NCBI RefSeq assembly: GCF_003664995.1
Contig: NZ_JFHL01000021.1
Span: 1 to 64,000, forward strand
Direction: 5' to 3'
DNA length: 64,000 nucleotides
Source: Mesotoga sp. BH458_6_3_2_1
GTDB lineage: Bacteria > Thermotogota > Thermotogae > Petrotogales > Kosmotogaceae
Made by a program: the position numbers and the translations under genes. Below, piece by piece: positions 32,692 to 42,014 of this stretch. The notes below the pieces were generated by a model. The model searched no databases and was not told where the DNA came from. It saw nothing but the letters and a program-made list of their open reading frames with translations. Each line of letters starts with the position of its first letter. Within the stretch, counting starts at the first letter, position 1.

Positions 32692-35496
32692 ATGAGAAAG
32701 CTTAGCAGAAAGATCTCTCTTCAGTTTCTGCTTTTCGTTCTGGCGGTATTGACTGTACTCGTCACACTACTTTCGATAACATTTGTTCGCACTGCCACAG
32801 ATGAATACAAGAGCTATCTCAGCTCGAAGAAGCAATCTGTCTTTCAGTGGTTCATCGATCTGCGCAGAGACATGAAGCTCTTTGTTGACGGGTACGCTCT
32901 AGAAGGCGTGTTAAACAACGAATATGACGTTCTCGTCCGACTTGGGGAAGAAAGAGATATAATCCTAAACAGGTCCGCGCTTTCCGAAGAGGAAATCGAT
33001 GAGCTTAAAAACTCTGGGAACGGCTTCAGAATGTTTGAAAGACAGCTTGTTTACTTCTCCACAATGATCAGCAACGAATCGCAGTACGTGGTCGGAATAG
33101 TCTTCGACAACAATGATATAGAGAGTCTTTCATTTTTTCTAGGACAGGATGGAATCGCTTTTCTTCTTATTGACGATTACTTCGTGATTTCCAGAGAGTT
33201 CTCAGACTCCGGCCTTTACGTCAGGACGGTACTTGACGAGGAGAGATGGTCAAGCGAAATACCATTCTCCGTAAGCGAGCCAAGACCAGCCTTTTCAATC
33301 TTTTCCTCCGGTTCGCGCTTCTTGGTAGACAAGGTTTCAATCGGCGGCGCAGATATATATGTTCTTCAGTCTGAAGGCCTTCTAGTAATGCTTAGAAACA
33401 GACTTCTTCCGATTCTCAGTATCGTTGTGCTGGGTGTATTTGGATTCTCATTCGTACTCTCCTTCTCTCTTAACTCCCATATATCCAAAGCCCTTTCTGA
33501 GTTGCTGAAGGGATTTGAATCGATAAAGAAGGGATCCTTTTCACGGGTGAAACTCAATTCCAACGATGAACTCGGAGAGATTGCCTCAGAACTTAACAAC
33601 ACAATGGGGTTCATAGAGAAGACACTGGACAGACTTAAGAACTCCAACGAGTTGCTCAGAAAGGTTTCAAAAGAAGCACAGCAGGCGAGTAAGATGAAAT
33701 CGGAATTTCTCGCCAACATGTCTCACGAGATGAGGACTCCGATGAATGCTATCCTGGGCTTTGCCGAGCTTTTGATGAACGAGGAGACGAATCTTGAAAA
33801 AATGAAGTACTTGAAGACTATTTACAGAAGCGGAGAGCATCTTCTAAGCCTTATCAACGATGTGCTCGATCTCTCCAAAATTGAAGCGGCCCGTTTCGAC
33901 CTTATGATCTCCCCTTACAGCCCAACGAAACTGGTCAGCGAGTTGACCGAAACATACCTTCCGATGGCATATTCAAAGGGTCTGCATTTTGCAAACAGCA
34001 TAACCGAAAGAGTTCCGGAATATGTCGACGGTGATGAGTTCAGAATGAGACAGGTTTTAACAAACCTGATTTCAAACGGTCTGAAATTCACCGAGAAGGG
34101 ATATGTTTCCATACTTCTTGACTATGATGGGAAACACCTGATCTACGCCGTTCAAGATACAGGCTTCGGGGTCTCCAGAGATGAAATTGACAAGATTTTC
34201 GAACCCTTTATCCAGGCAGATGGGACAATGTCAAGGAAGTTCGGTGGAACGGGCCTTGGCCTGGCCATAACGAAGAGAATTATTGAATTGATGGGTGGAA
34301 CCATAAGGTTTGAGAGTAAGGTTGGTGAAGGTTCGAAAGTAACTGTGAGAATACCTTCACAGATCTCAACGGAAATACCTAAGCAGAAGGAAAAGGCAGA
34401 GCTCCCTGTATCGGGAAAGGTCATCCTTGCATCGGAAAATGAGGATTTTCTTATTATTATTGGCTCGATGTTAGGAAGAAATGGAGTACGCTTCGAGCCC
34501 GTTACAAATCTAGCCAATCTCTCAAGAGCGGTAAGAGAACTAGGCGCATCTCTTGTAATTGTAGACACTCCGAAGAATGCGAGCGAAGCTCTTACTGCTC
34601 TTGACGAAATCAGTGAAGCCGCCATAATAGTAATAACAGATGCTTCGAAGGATGAGGTCCAGTTTGGCGACAGGGCAGACGAAATAATTCAGAAGCCGGT
34701 GAAGGAAGATGAGCTTCTGAGCAAAGTTGGGAATTATTTCGAACTAAAGCCGAACTCTGCCAGTGACAAGTATAAGATTCTTCTGACTGAAGATAATGAA
34801 GCCAACCAGCTGTTGATAAAAGAAGTACTTGAAAAGGCAGGTTATTCCGTCGATCTTGCCGGCAATGGTAAGGAGGCCGTGGAGAAGATAAGGAGAGACA
34901 ACTACAATCTCGTTCTTATGGATATGCAAATGCCTGTTATGGACGGTTATGAAGCCACAAAGATATTAAGAGAAGAAGGTTACAAGATACCGATTATTGC
35001 CTTGACTGCACACACAATGCAGGGAGATGAGGAAAAGACAATCGAGGCCGGGTGTGACGGCTTCCTTGGGAAACCTGTTAAGCAGTATGACCTTCTCGAA
35101 GTTGTTCGTTACCACCTTGGTGTTTACGGAAAGAACGTAAATAGAAGAGCAGACAGCTTTTCCAAGCCGGGTGCGGCTAAGCATTCATCGGATAGTATCA
35201 GTCTCTTCGCAAAGGACATGGGATTATCTGTGGAAGAGGCAACCGCTATGTTCGCCGAATATGGGAAACACATTGACAAGACAATTGCCAATATCCAGAG
35301 CTCCCTCGAGAGAAAGGACATGGCATTCATCTCCAGAGAGGGCCACGGCCTTAAGGGTTCCGGCAGGATGTACGGTGTAGAGGAGATTTCCGAGATAGGT
35401 TTCGTGATTGAGACGGCAGCAAAAAACGGCGATGAACAAAACGTCTCTGATAATCTGCTAAGGCTGCGAAAGGTTTATAGGAGATTCTGGGAGTAG
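32692..35496 (+). CDS. Hybrid sensor histidine kinase with two receiver domains and HPt
   Basis: 934 residues. A first membrane helix (about 10-32), an extracytoplasmic sensor region (about 35-230), a second helix (about 235-257), a HAMP linker, a coiled linker, then HisKA with His345 (FLANMSHEMRTPMNAI). HATPase follows (NLISNGLKFTEKG, DTGFGVS, GGTGLGLAI). The first receiver (about 565-675) is degenerate: it lacks the acidic pair and has VDTPK at the acceptor site. The second is complete, TEDNEAN with VLMDMQMPVMDG (Asp744). A C-terminal HPt module carries His885 (HGLKGSGRM). This is a BarA/ArcB-like phosphorelay machine. The signal and target regulator are unknown; no regulator gene is adjacent. 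Confidence 0.92.
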   Translation: MRKLSRKISLQFLLFVLAVLTVLVTLLSITFVRTATDEYKSYLSSKKQSVFQWFIDLRRDMKLFVDGYALEGVLNNEYDVLVRLGEERDIILNRSALSEEEIDELKNSGNGFRMFERQLVYFSTMISNESQYVVGIVFDNNDIESLSFFLGQDGIAFLLIDDYFVISREFSDSGLYVRTVLDEERWSSEIPFSVSEPRPAFSIFSSGSRFLVDKVSIGGADIYVLQSEGLLVMLRNRLLPILSIVVLGVFGFSFVLSFSLNSHISKALSELLKGFESIKKGSFSRVKLNSNDELGEIASELNNTMGFIEKTLDRLKNSNELLRKVSKEAQQASKMKSEFLANMSHEMRTPMNAILGFAELLMNEETNLEKMKYLKTIYRSGEHLLSLINDVLDLSKIEAARFDLMISPYSPTKLVSELTETYLPMAYSKGLHFANSITERVPEYVDGDEFRMRQVLTNLISNGLKFTEKGYVSILLDYDGKHLIYAVQDTGFGVSRDEIDKIFEPFIQADGTMSRKFGGTGLGLAITKRIIELMGGTIRFESKVGEGSKVTVRIPSQISTEIPKQKEKAELPVSGKVILASENEDFLIIIGSMLGRNGVRFEPVTNLANLSRAVRELGASLVIVDTPKNASEALTALDEISEAAIIVITDASKDEVQFGDRADEIIQKPVKEDELLSKVGNYFELKPNSASDKYKILLTEDNEANQLLIKEVLEKAGYSVDLAGNGKEAVEKIRRDNYNLVLMDMQMPVMDGYEATKILREEGYKIPIIALTAHTMQGDEEKTIEAGCDGFLGKPVKQYDLLEVVRYHLGVYGKNVNRRADSFSKPGAAKHSSDSISLFAKDMGLSVEEATAMFAEYGKHIDKTIANIQSSLERKDMAFISREGHGLKGSGRMYGVEEISEIGFVIETAAKNGDEQNVSDNLLRLRKVYRRFWE

Positions 35497-35827
35497 GATT
35501 TGAGGTTGCATCTATAGCTTCGACCAGGCTTCCTTAAGGATTTCTCTGTCAGTCTTGACTAATCGCATCACTTTTCTGTTGAGAACTCTCGATGGGTGCT
35601 CCCATTCCAATTCCGCTGGGTTCTGTGCAAAAGAATCACTATTTCATTTTCCCCACTTCGATACAAGCTTGATTCTCCAACATAAGAGAGAAGCAGGCAT
35701 TCAAGATATGGTAACATTGAGAATACTACTCAATAATGCAGACGGAACTGACTATTTCGAACATCCGCAACCCAGAAGTGATTCGGTCATTTTCAGTACT
35801 GATTCCATTTGAAAGAGAGGGAAAAGC
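35497..35827. other. Spacer with a possible gene remnant
   Basis: On the minus strand a frame without a start codon, about 35514-35640, reads FAQNPAELEWEHPSRVLNRK, then VMRLVKTDREILKEAWSKL and a stop. It looks like the tail of a lost gene, but the family was not recognised. The rest is unique sequence without modules. Confidence 0.3.
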
Positions 35828-36898
35828 ATGGCCACAGTATTCTTTACTGATATGGAGACCACTCCACAGATGGGACTTCTCTCAAAGGTCGAGGCTCTTG
35901 TTAAGAAAGCTGGTCTTGAAGACGTAATTGAGGCCGGCAAGCTTGTTGCAATCAAGCTTCACTTTGGGGAGTACGGAAACCTCGCCTACATCAGGCCGAA
36001 CTATCTGAGGGTGATCGCCGATCAGATAAAGAAACTGGGGGCCGTTCCCTTCCTCACTGATGCAAACACTCTTTACAAAGGGAGCAGGGCAAATGCTGTC
36101 GATCACATCGCGACTGCCTCCTTGAATGGCTTCACGATGGAGTCAGTGGGCACACCGGTTGTAATTGCCGATGGACTTAGAGGCTCGGATGAAATCGATG
36201 TCGAAATAGAGGGTGAATTCATTAAGAAAGCGAAAATCGCATCTGCGATAGCTCTAGCAGACGCCCTTGTTGTTGTAAGCCACTTCAAAGGACATGAGCA
36301 AACTGGATTTGGAGGGGCACTCAAGAATATTGGAATGGGTTCAGCCTCACGGGCCGGAAAAATGGAACAGCACTCCGAGTCCAAGCCGGTTGTCAGAGAG
36401 ACAAACTGTGTGGCTTGCGGAATGTGTGAGAGAAACTGTCCGACTGGAGCGATTACAGTTGAAAGAGTCGCGAGAATCAACTACGATCTCTGTATCGGCT
36501 GCGGTCAATGCATTGCCATGTGCAACTACGGTGCGATGAGCGCCGGACCGGGCGGCACCCCAGAGTCTCTGAGCAAGAAGATTGCCGAATACGCTCTTGC
36601 AGCTTCAAAAGGAAAGAAGGCCCTCTATATCTCCTTCATCAACAACGTGTCGCCGGATTGCGATTGCTGGCACATAAACAGGCCTCCAGTAGTGGAAGAT
36701 ATCGGCATAGTGGCAAGCAGAGATCCGGTAGCGCTGGACAAGGCATGCATAGACTTAGTTATCAAAAGACTGGGATATGATCCTTTTGAGAAGGCCCATC
36801 CCGGTATCACCTGGCATCATCAACTGGAGCATGCCGAAAATATCGGACTGGGAAAAACCGCCTACAAACTCCAGAAAGTCGCCTGCTTCGGCAGATAG
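35828..36898 (+). CDS. DUF362 family protein with two 4Fe-4S clusters
   Basis: 356 residues. The N-terminal DUF362 domain (about 1-190) includes IKLHFGEYGNLAYIRPNYLR, FLTDANTLYKGSRANAVDH and VVVSHFKGHEQTGFGGALKN. A ferredoxin module follows, with two full 4Fe-4S motifs, CVACGMCERNCPTGAI and CIGCGQCIAMCNYGAM. The C-terminal part (HINRPPVVEDIGIVASRDPVALDKACIDLV) is the usual end of this family. It is cytoplasmic, with no signal peptide. The family is widespread in anaerobes and presumably transfers electrons to an unknown reaction. GAGAGGG precedes the ATG. No partner oxidoreductase is adjacent. Confidence 0.88.
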   Translation: MATVFFTDMETTPQMGLLSKVEALVKKAGLEDVIEAGKLVAIKLHFGEYGNLAYIRPNYLRVIADQIKKLGAVPFLTDANTLYKGSRANAVDHIATASLNGFTMESVGTPVVIADGLRGSDEIDVEIEGEFIKKAKIASAIALADALVVVSHFKGHEQTGFGGALKNIGMGSASRAGKMEQHSESKPVVRETNCVACGMCERNCPTGAITVERVARINYDLCIGCGQCIAMCNYGAMSAGPGGTPESLSKKIAEYALAASKGKKALYISFINNVSPDCDCWHINRPPVVEDIGIVASRDPVALDKACIDLVIKRLGYDPFEKAHPGITWHHQLEHAENIGLGKTAYKLQKVACFGR

Positions 36899-36931
36899 CA
36901 ATGAAAGATCCAGGAAAAGCTATTTTCTTGC

Positions 36932-38236
36932 TCAAGACAGATCGGCTATCAGTCCCTGGATTATTTCACTGAGAGTGTCGAAACTGAATTTTTCTCTTCC
37001 AAGCTCGAAGTTTCTTTCAGTGACTTCTCTGTATCTCTCTCGATCGAAGAGAAGTTCGGAAATTTCTATTGCGGCGTTCTTGATATTCATGGCGGGAATC
37101 TCCACCAACCCTTCCTTGTAGCCATACTGATCACCTAGATCAATGAAGGAGATACCACTATCCTGAATGTCGCTCATGAAAACGCTGTACCTAAAAATGG
37201 CAACGGGTTTCCTAGAGACGAGGGCCTCCAGGAGCTGATTGCCCCAGCCTTCGAAGATAGTTGGGTACGTCACGATATCTGCCACACTATATGATTCGAG
37301 GAATGCCTGCTGAGTCAAAGAAGAGCAAGAGGCGATATCGATTACTTCGACTCCGAGGTTCGATGCTAGATCATCGAGTCTCAACCTGTAATTTCTGGAC
37401 TGCCTTTCGGTAATGCCGGAATAGACAAGAACGACTCTTCCCGAGAACGCTTTCCCATTGTACAGATTCTTACCAGTCAACGATCTTGAAACGATATTGA
37501 ATTCAGCAGCAAGTCTAATAGCTGTTTCGACGGCCTTTCTCTCCGTTATTCTTGTAGCCTGCAGAAAGACAACATCACCTTCATTTATGCCGGACCTGCT
37601 TCTGATTTCTCGATTGATTTTGTCTGAAGTCCAGTCTGACTGCCGAAAATCCATAACGTTAGGGACGACTTCAGCCCGAATCGCCCTTCTCCTACGAAGG
37701 TCAGAGGCTGAAATTGAATTGATCGTCAGATTTCTCACGTTCTCAAGGTCCGGAGGAAAGTAGTCTTGTAAGAGTTCCATTATTCCCCGATAAGGACTGG
37801 AGTAGTAAGGTCGGTCCCACCAGAAGTCGTGGTTGTGAGAGATAAACGGCTTTTTTGTCTCTTCTGCGTAGTCATGCAGAGCCAGTCCCGCAGGTATAGA
37901 CCATCCAAGTGACCAGATGTTGTTCGGTATAAGAAGATCGAAGTCAGAGAGAACCGATCTGAAGCTGCCGAGCATCTCGGCGGTTCTCGTGGAAAGTTCA
38001 TCGAGCAGTTCGCTTTCCGATGAAGTCGTTCTGCCGTAGAGCTTCGAATTCAGGATTTCATTTTTCTCGTCGTTGTATTCTATCTCCGGAATCACAATAT
38101 CTACACCGGGAGCGTTGTTTCCCGCAATGATCTCCACCGAGTGGCCCATTCTTGAGAGAACCTTACGCCACTTTTCCATTTCAAGGGAAACACCGTCCAT
38201 CAGTCCGGCCCTGTAGTGAATCAAACCCACTCTCAT
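36932..38236 (-). CDS. GT-B fold glycosyltransferase, family 4 type
   Basis: 434 residues. ATG 38236 is chosen because CAAGGGGGTG precedes it. N-terminal MRVGLIHYRAGLMDGVSLEM is the usual nucleotide-sugar GT start, including a G-rich turn. The C-terminal half has VVLVYSGITERQSRNYRLRL, then the donor-site motif FEGWGNQLLEALVSRKPVAIF, in which the two glutamates are spaced as in the E-x7-E motif of retaining GT4 enzymes. It is cytoplasmic and monocistronic. The sugar and acceptor are unknown; compatible-solute (glycerate glycoside) and glycolipid synthesis are both plausible. Confidence 0.83.
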   Translation of the reverse strand: MRVGLIHYRAGLMDGVSLEMEKWRKVLSRMGHSVEIIAGNNAPGVDIVIPEIEYNDEKNEILNSKLYGRTTSSESELLDELSTRTAEMLGSFRSVLSDFDLLIPNNIWSLGWSIPAGLALHDYAEETKKPFISHNHDFWWDRPYYSSPYRGIMELLQDYFPPDLENVRNLTINSISASDLRRRRAIRAEVVPNVMDFRQSDWTSDKINREIRSRSGINEGDVVFLQATRITERKAVETAIRLAAEFNIVSRSLTGKNLYNGKAFSGRVVLVYSGITERQSRNYRLRLDDLASNLGVEVIDIASCSSLTQQAFLESYSVADIVTYPTIFEGWGNQLLEALVSRKPVAIFRYSVFMSDIQDSGISFIDLGDQYGYKEGLVEIPAMNIKNAAIEISELLFDRERYREVTERNFELGREKFSFDTLSEIIQGLIADLS

Positions 38237-38432
38237 AAGAACACCCCCTTGCCGAATAGTCAAAGGAATTCATTACTAATATCCAATAATCTCGCCGGCA
38301 TGTCAACAGTCTAGATGGCCAACACACTTACGAGTCATCTGGAATGGGCGGCAAAGATGATAAAATCCATTAATATTTCTGGCGCCGCTGGAGATTACTT
38401 CGTTATTGCGGTTCCGGTAAGGAGGAAAGACA

Positions 38433-39101
38433 TTGAGGTGTGGAGTGGTACTGGCCGGATGCGGCACTGAAGATGGAACGGCGGTCGACGAAGCAATTAT
38501 AACCTTTCTTTCTCTCGAGAAAGCCGGGGCCGAGATCTTCTGTGTAGCACTGGACAAAGATCAATATGAGGTCTTCAATCACCAGACCCGGAAATCGGCT
38601 GAATTAGAACAGAAGAGGAATCAACTCACTGAATCTGCTCGATTACTCAACGGATTGGTAAGTGAAATCGAAGACGTCTGTGAGGATGATCTGGATCTCC
38701 TCCTTATTCCCGGTGGCAAAGGAGTACTCAATAGCCTGTCGACTTTTGAGGATGAGGAAGAGCAATTCAGAGTGAATAATGGTCTGCAAAGACTTCTGGT
38801 TAACTGTTTCAAGAAGAGAAAGCCTCTGGGTGCGGCCGGCGAAGGGGTCTTTATCCTTGCCAAGTCTCTTGAAAATGTCGCTGCAAATCTTATGGTGACT
38901 GCTTCCGGCAACCCGAGCAGAAGATTAAGTGTCGTTGAGAAGCTTGCTATCGATCATGTTCCGTGCGAAGAAGGTGAGGTCTGTGTAGACAAAACAAATA
39001 GAATTGTCACAGCCCCTCTTCTTTCAAGATTCAAGAACCTCGCAGAAAAAAAGGTAAATATCGAGAAGCTGGTTGAGAAGCTTCTGGAAATGGTTTATTA
39101 G
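38433..39101 (+). CDS. elbB: ElbB-like DJ-1/PfpI family protein lacking the usual nucleophile
   Basis: 222 residues, start TTG 38433 after AAGGAGG. MRCGVVLAGCGTEDGTAVDE, EKAGAEIFCVALDKDQYEVF NHQT, RNQLTESARLLNG and LLIPGGKGVLNSLSTFE follow the ElbB (isoprenoid biosynthesis glyoxalase-like) pattern closely. In that family the nucleophile elbow reads like GxxCIAP, but here it is KPLGAAGEGVFILAKSL, so the cysteine is missing. Any glyoxalase or chaperone activity that needs the Cys is doubtful. The rest of the fold appears intact. Monocistronic, with a short 3' gap to the convergent YbhN-like gene. Confidence 0.75.
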   Translation: MRCGVVLAGCGTEDGTAVDEAIITFLSLEKAGAEIFCVALDKDQYEVFNHQTRKSAELEQKRNQLTESARLLNGLVSEIEDVCEDDLDLLLIPGGKGVLNSLSTFEDEEEQFRVNNGLQRLLVNCFKKRKPLGAAGEGVFILAKSLENVAANLMVTASGNPSRRLSVVEKLAIDHVPCEEGEVCVDKTNRIVTAPLLSRFKNLAEKKVNIEKLVEKLLEMVY

Positions 39102-39123
39102 CAGAAAGCACAAAGTAATTCTC

Positions 39124-40074
39124 TTAATCGGAATTTCTGGAGCTTCTGAAGAGAAATTCATTTACCCCAAATAAAACCAACGAAATAAGGAAAGGTGCAA
39201 GGTAGAATACTATTCTGAAGAGTATAAGAGCAGCCACTATTATATCCGCCTGCAGAGTCGGTGATAGAATAACGATAGTGAGTGCTTCAAAGACACCCAG
39301 CCCTCCTGGAACCTGACTCGACAGACCTGCAAACTGCGACAGCAGGAAGACGCCAAGAACCTCAAAATAACCGATTTCCGGGGGGAGAAGCATGAAAAAC
39401 ACTCCTGCAGAAAGCAGCCAGTCGAGAATGGATATCCCGGTCTGGACAAGCGTGAAAGACCTCCCCGGAAGAGTGAAACTCTTTCCTCTTATTCTGAACG
39501 GACGTTTTCTGAAGCTAACCACTACCATATAGAGAACGTAGATGCCGGCAGAGGCTATTCCAATAACCTTCAGTGATCCGAAGGGTACTCTGACTGCACT
39601 CTGAAGAACTGGCGGCCAAAGAGTGAACAGGATGCCCGAAAGGGCGAAGAAACCAAGCCAGAAAGTAAGATAGTTGAGAATTATTATTAAGAGGATCTTC
39701 CCTCCTGCTACTCCCCACTTTCCGTATAACCTGAAGCGGACGCTTGTACCCGAAAGAAACGTGAAACCGATATTCTTGCTGAAAGTGTATCCAACGAAAG
39801 AAACAAGAGCGATCGACGTAAATTTCAGTTTGACTCCCGCCCTTCTGGAAGCGATCAGATCATATAAGCTCAGATTCAAGTAAGTCAGAAAGGTCAGGAA
39901 GACCGCTATCACAAGCCTGGAAGCCGGAACCTCCCCGATCTTTGCAGCAATATCGCTGATAGTGTATCGACTCAACTCACGAACGAGCACGTAGATCGAG
40001 ACAGTGAAAAGAGCTATTCCCAGAAAGGGCAGAAGCCTTCTTAAAGAGAGAAATACCTTTCTGATGTCTATCAC
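39124..40074 (-). CDS. YbhN/UPF0104-type lysylphosphatidylglycerol-synthase-like membrane protein
   Basis: 316 residues with about eight membrane helices. The segment SFVGYTFSKNIGFTFLSGTSVRFRLYG and the PGGLGVFEALTIVIL motif near the C terminus are characteristic of the flippase half of MprF and of YbhN-like proteins. No soluble synthase domain is attached, so lipid transfer or flipping is the inferred role and the lipid is unknown. Translation is coupled: the GTG start at 40074 overlaps the stop of the formamidase gene by one base. It is the last gene of a three-gene minus-strand operon (EamA, formamidase, YbhN-like). Confidence 0.85.
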   Translation of the reverse strand: MIDIRKVFLSLRRLLPFLGIALFTVSIYVLVRELSRYTISDIAAKIGEVPASRLVIAVFLTFLTYLNLSLYDLIASRRAGVKLKFTSIALVSFVGYTFSKNIGFTFLSGTSVRFRLYGKWGVAGGKILLIIILNYLTFWLGFFALSGILFTLWPPVLQSAVRVPFGSLKVIGIASAGIYVLYMVVVSFRKRPFRIRGKSFTLPGRSFTLVQTGISILDWLLSAGVFFMLLPPEIGYFEVLGVFLLSQFAGLSSQVPGGLGVFEALTIVILSPTLQADIIVAALILFRIVFYLAPFLISLVLFGVNEFLFRSSRNSD

Positions 40075-40949
40075 TAGAGAATCTCTTTCGGAACTCTAAC
40101 TCGCACAGTTACCAGTGGATTCACCACCTGGCTTATCATCAAATCGCACGTGATGCTTGTCAGCATATATGCCTTTTCAGCCGGGATCGACTTCCAGTCG
40201 GATATGAATTCGATTGCCCTCTTAACCGCGCCGCGGCTTGCCTCTTCAAGAGTCTTTGCGCTGAACAAAAGGTAGAAAGCCTCTTCGGTTTCGACGGTGG
40301 GGCTTTCGACGGGCATCTTATCTATATCTACACTGAGTCTCACAAGGGCTCTTATCTCGACTCCTGTGCCGCCGACTTCCCCGTCTCCCATTCTCGCATG
40401 AACGTCACCGAGGGAGAGATTCCCTCCCTTCACGAAGACCGGAAGATAAACTCTCGAACCGGCCGCAATATCTTTTGTGTCGAGGTTTCCGCCATGACAT
40501 CCCGGAGTTGTACAGGAAACGGAACCTTCGGCCGGAGAGTTTCCGATTACGCCTATCATAGGCTTTATTTCGATGCGTTCTCCCAGAAACGACATGAAAT
40601 TGCCGTCGATCTTGACGATTTCGGTAACGCACTCCCTGGAGACATTGCTAACCGGGCCCCAGAAGGGGCAGGTCTCGACAACGCCCTGACTGTCCAGCTC
40701 TATGCTCTCTATACTGACTACTATCGTGTCACCCGGCATCGCTCCCTTTACGGCGATGGGCCCGGTAGCCGGATTCACATGAGTGAAGTCGAAGTCTCCT
40801 CCGACGGTCTGTGACTCCAAGACGATCCGGTGGCAGAAGCAATCCTCCGTCTCCACTATTACAGTATCCCCCGGGCTGACTTCCAGAACGGGCTTGTGTT
40901 TAGGCGACATATCGTACACTACTCTGTCTCTTCCAATTCTGTGTAACAC
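40074..40949 (-). CDS. Acetamidase/formamidase family protein
   Basis: About 291 residues. GTG 40949 is favoured because GTGGAGG lies eight bases before it; the frame is open up to 40982. The family pattern is complete: KPVLEVSPGDTVIVETEDCF, VNPATGPIAVKGAMPGDTIVV, NSPAEGSVSCTTPGCHGGNL and GGNLSLGDVHARMGDGEVGG, which hold the metal-binding His/Asp residues and the Cys-containing loop. FmdA/AmdA enzymes hydrolyse formamide or short amides to ammonia and acid in the cytoplasm. It sits between an EamA transporter and the YbhN-like gene, so nitrogen-compound uptake and hydrolysis is plausible for the first two genes. Confidence 0.88.
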   Translation of the reverse strand: MLHRIGRDRVVYDMSPKHKPVLEVSPGDTVIVETEDCFCHRIVLESQTVGGDFDFTHVNPATGPIAVKGAMPGDTIVVSIESIELDSQGVVETCPFWGPVSNVSRECVTEIVKIDGNFMSFLGERIEIKPMIGVIGNSPAEGSVSCTTPGCHGGNLDTKDIAAGSRVYLPVFVKGGNLSLGDVHARMGDGEVGGTGVEIRALVRLSVDIDKMPVESPTVETEEAFYLLFSAKTLEEASRGAVKRAIEFISDWKSIPAEKAYMLTSITCDLMISQVVNPLVTVRVRVPKEIL

Positions 40950-41016
40950 GGGACGCACCTCCACTGACTGATATTGTCTCAATACTACCTCGACGTTGTT
41001 TTAATCCAAAGAGATA

Positions 41017-41898
41017 TCATATGTTTATTATAATAAGAGAAATCAGCACCATGCCTAAGGATATCATCTCGAGCTTCTTGAGCTTTTCACCGAAGAACAT
41101 AAGGCTTCCAAGACTTATCATCACAACGCTTCCGGCACTGTAAACAGGAAAGACCACGGAACCCTTCATTTCTTCCAGGGCCATTATGAGAAAGAAGGAT
41201 GAGAAGAGGTTTGGCAATCCCACGATCAGTCCTATGATTGCTTCCTTCTTACGGAAAGACTTACCGGACCTCTTCAGAAAGAACGCGCTTATCGAAAATG
41301 CGCTTGCAAAGACGCTGAAGAGAAAGACATTCTTGTATCCGCTGACGGTGTAGTTCTGGAACAGCTTGTTCATAAATTCGGCCAGTCCGCCGGTAATAAA
41401 CAACATGACTAAAGCGGCTCTGAAATTCTGCCTCCCCGATCCGAAAGGGTTGTTCACGAGTACGATCGAGAAGATGGCAAGGAAGATCCCGACCCACTGC
41501 AGCGCTTCCGGATACTCCTTCCAGACTAGCAAAGAAAGAATCATGGGTATTAGAATCCCCAGCTTTCCGAAGGCTCCGGAAAGGCTTGCCCCGCTTTCCC
41601 TGACACTCTTCTGATAAAAGATGAAGGAGAGAAAGAAGAAGAGGCCGGAAACGAGTCCCAAAGACAGGCCCCAGACTACGCTGCTGGTGAGGCTGAATAG
41701 ACGTTCTCCCTTCACTATGACTTCGGCCGGAGATCCTCCGCCGGGACCTACGGCAGGTCTTTCAACCGCTATCATAACGAGCGCTACTAAAAACGCGCTC
41801 AGGTAATTGAACGTCGTAACCGCGAGCCTGTTGTAGCTTCTTCCCTCCGTCACTTTGAAAATCATTGCTATGGAGGAACTGGAAAGTATCGCCAGCAA
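41017..41898 (-). CDS. EamA/DMT-family transporter
   Basis: 293 residues, about ten membrane helices in two EamA repeats: residues 1-140, with ESGASLSGAFGKLGILIPMIL and WVGIFLAIFSIVLV, and residues 150-293, with GSVVFPVYSAGSVVMISLGSL and LEMISLGMVLISLIIINI. The TTG start is weakly supported and translation may begin a few codons earlier, since GGGAGG lies 17 bases upstream. The DMT superfamily exports or imports small metabolites, amino acids or amides. First gene of the operon with the formamidase 67 bases downstream, so amide or related transport is an inference. Confidence 0.85.
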   Translation of the reverse strand: MLAILSSSSIAMIFKVTEGRSYNRLAVTTFNYLSAFLVALVMIAVERPAVGPGGGSPAEVIVKGERLFSLTSSVVWGLSLGLVSGLFFFLSFIFYQKSVRESGASLSGAFGKLGILIPMILSLLVWKEYPEALQWVGIFLAIFSIVLVNNPFGSGRQNFRAALVMLFITGGLAEFMNKLFQNYTVSGYKNVFLFSVFASAFSISAFFLKRSGKSFRKKEAIIGLIVGLPNLFSSFFLIMALEEMKGSVVFPVYSAGSVVMISLGSLMFFGEKLKKLEMISLGMVLISLIIINI

Positions 41899-42014
41899 AA
41901 GATAGAATACTCCGACCTCCCTGATCCGATGCCTTCTCTTCTTATTTGCAGGTGTAATATATTCTTAGCGAGCAAGACAATTATGCCACAGTCTCTATAC
42001 GGGATGGTGATTAG

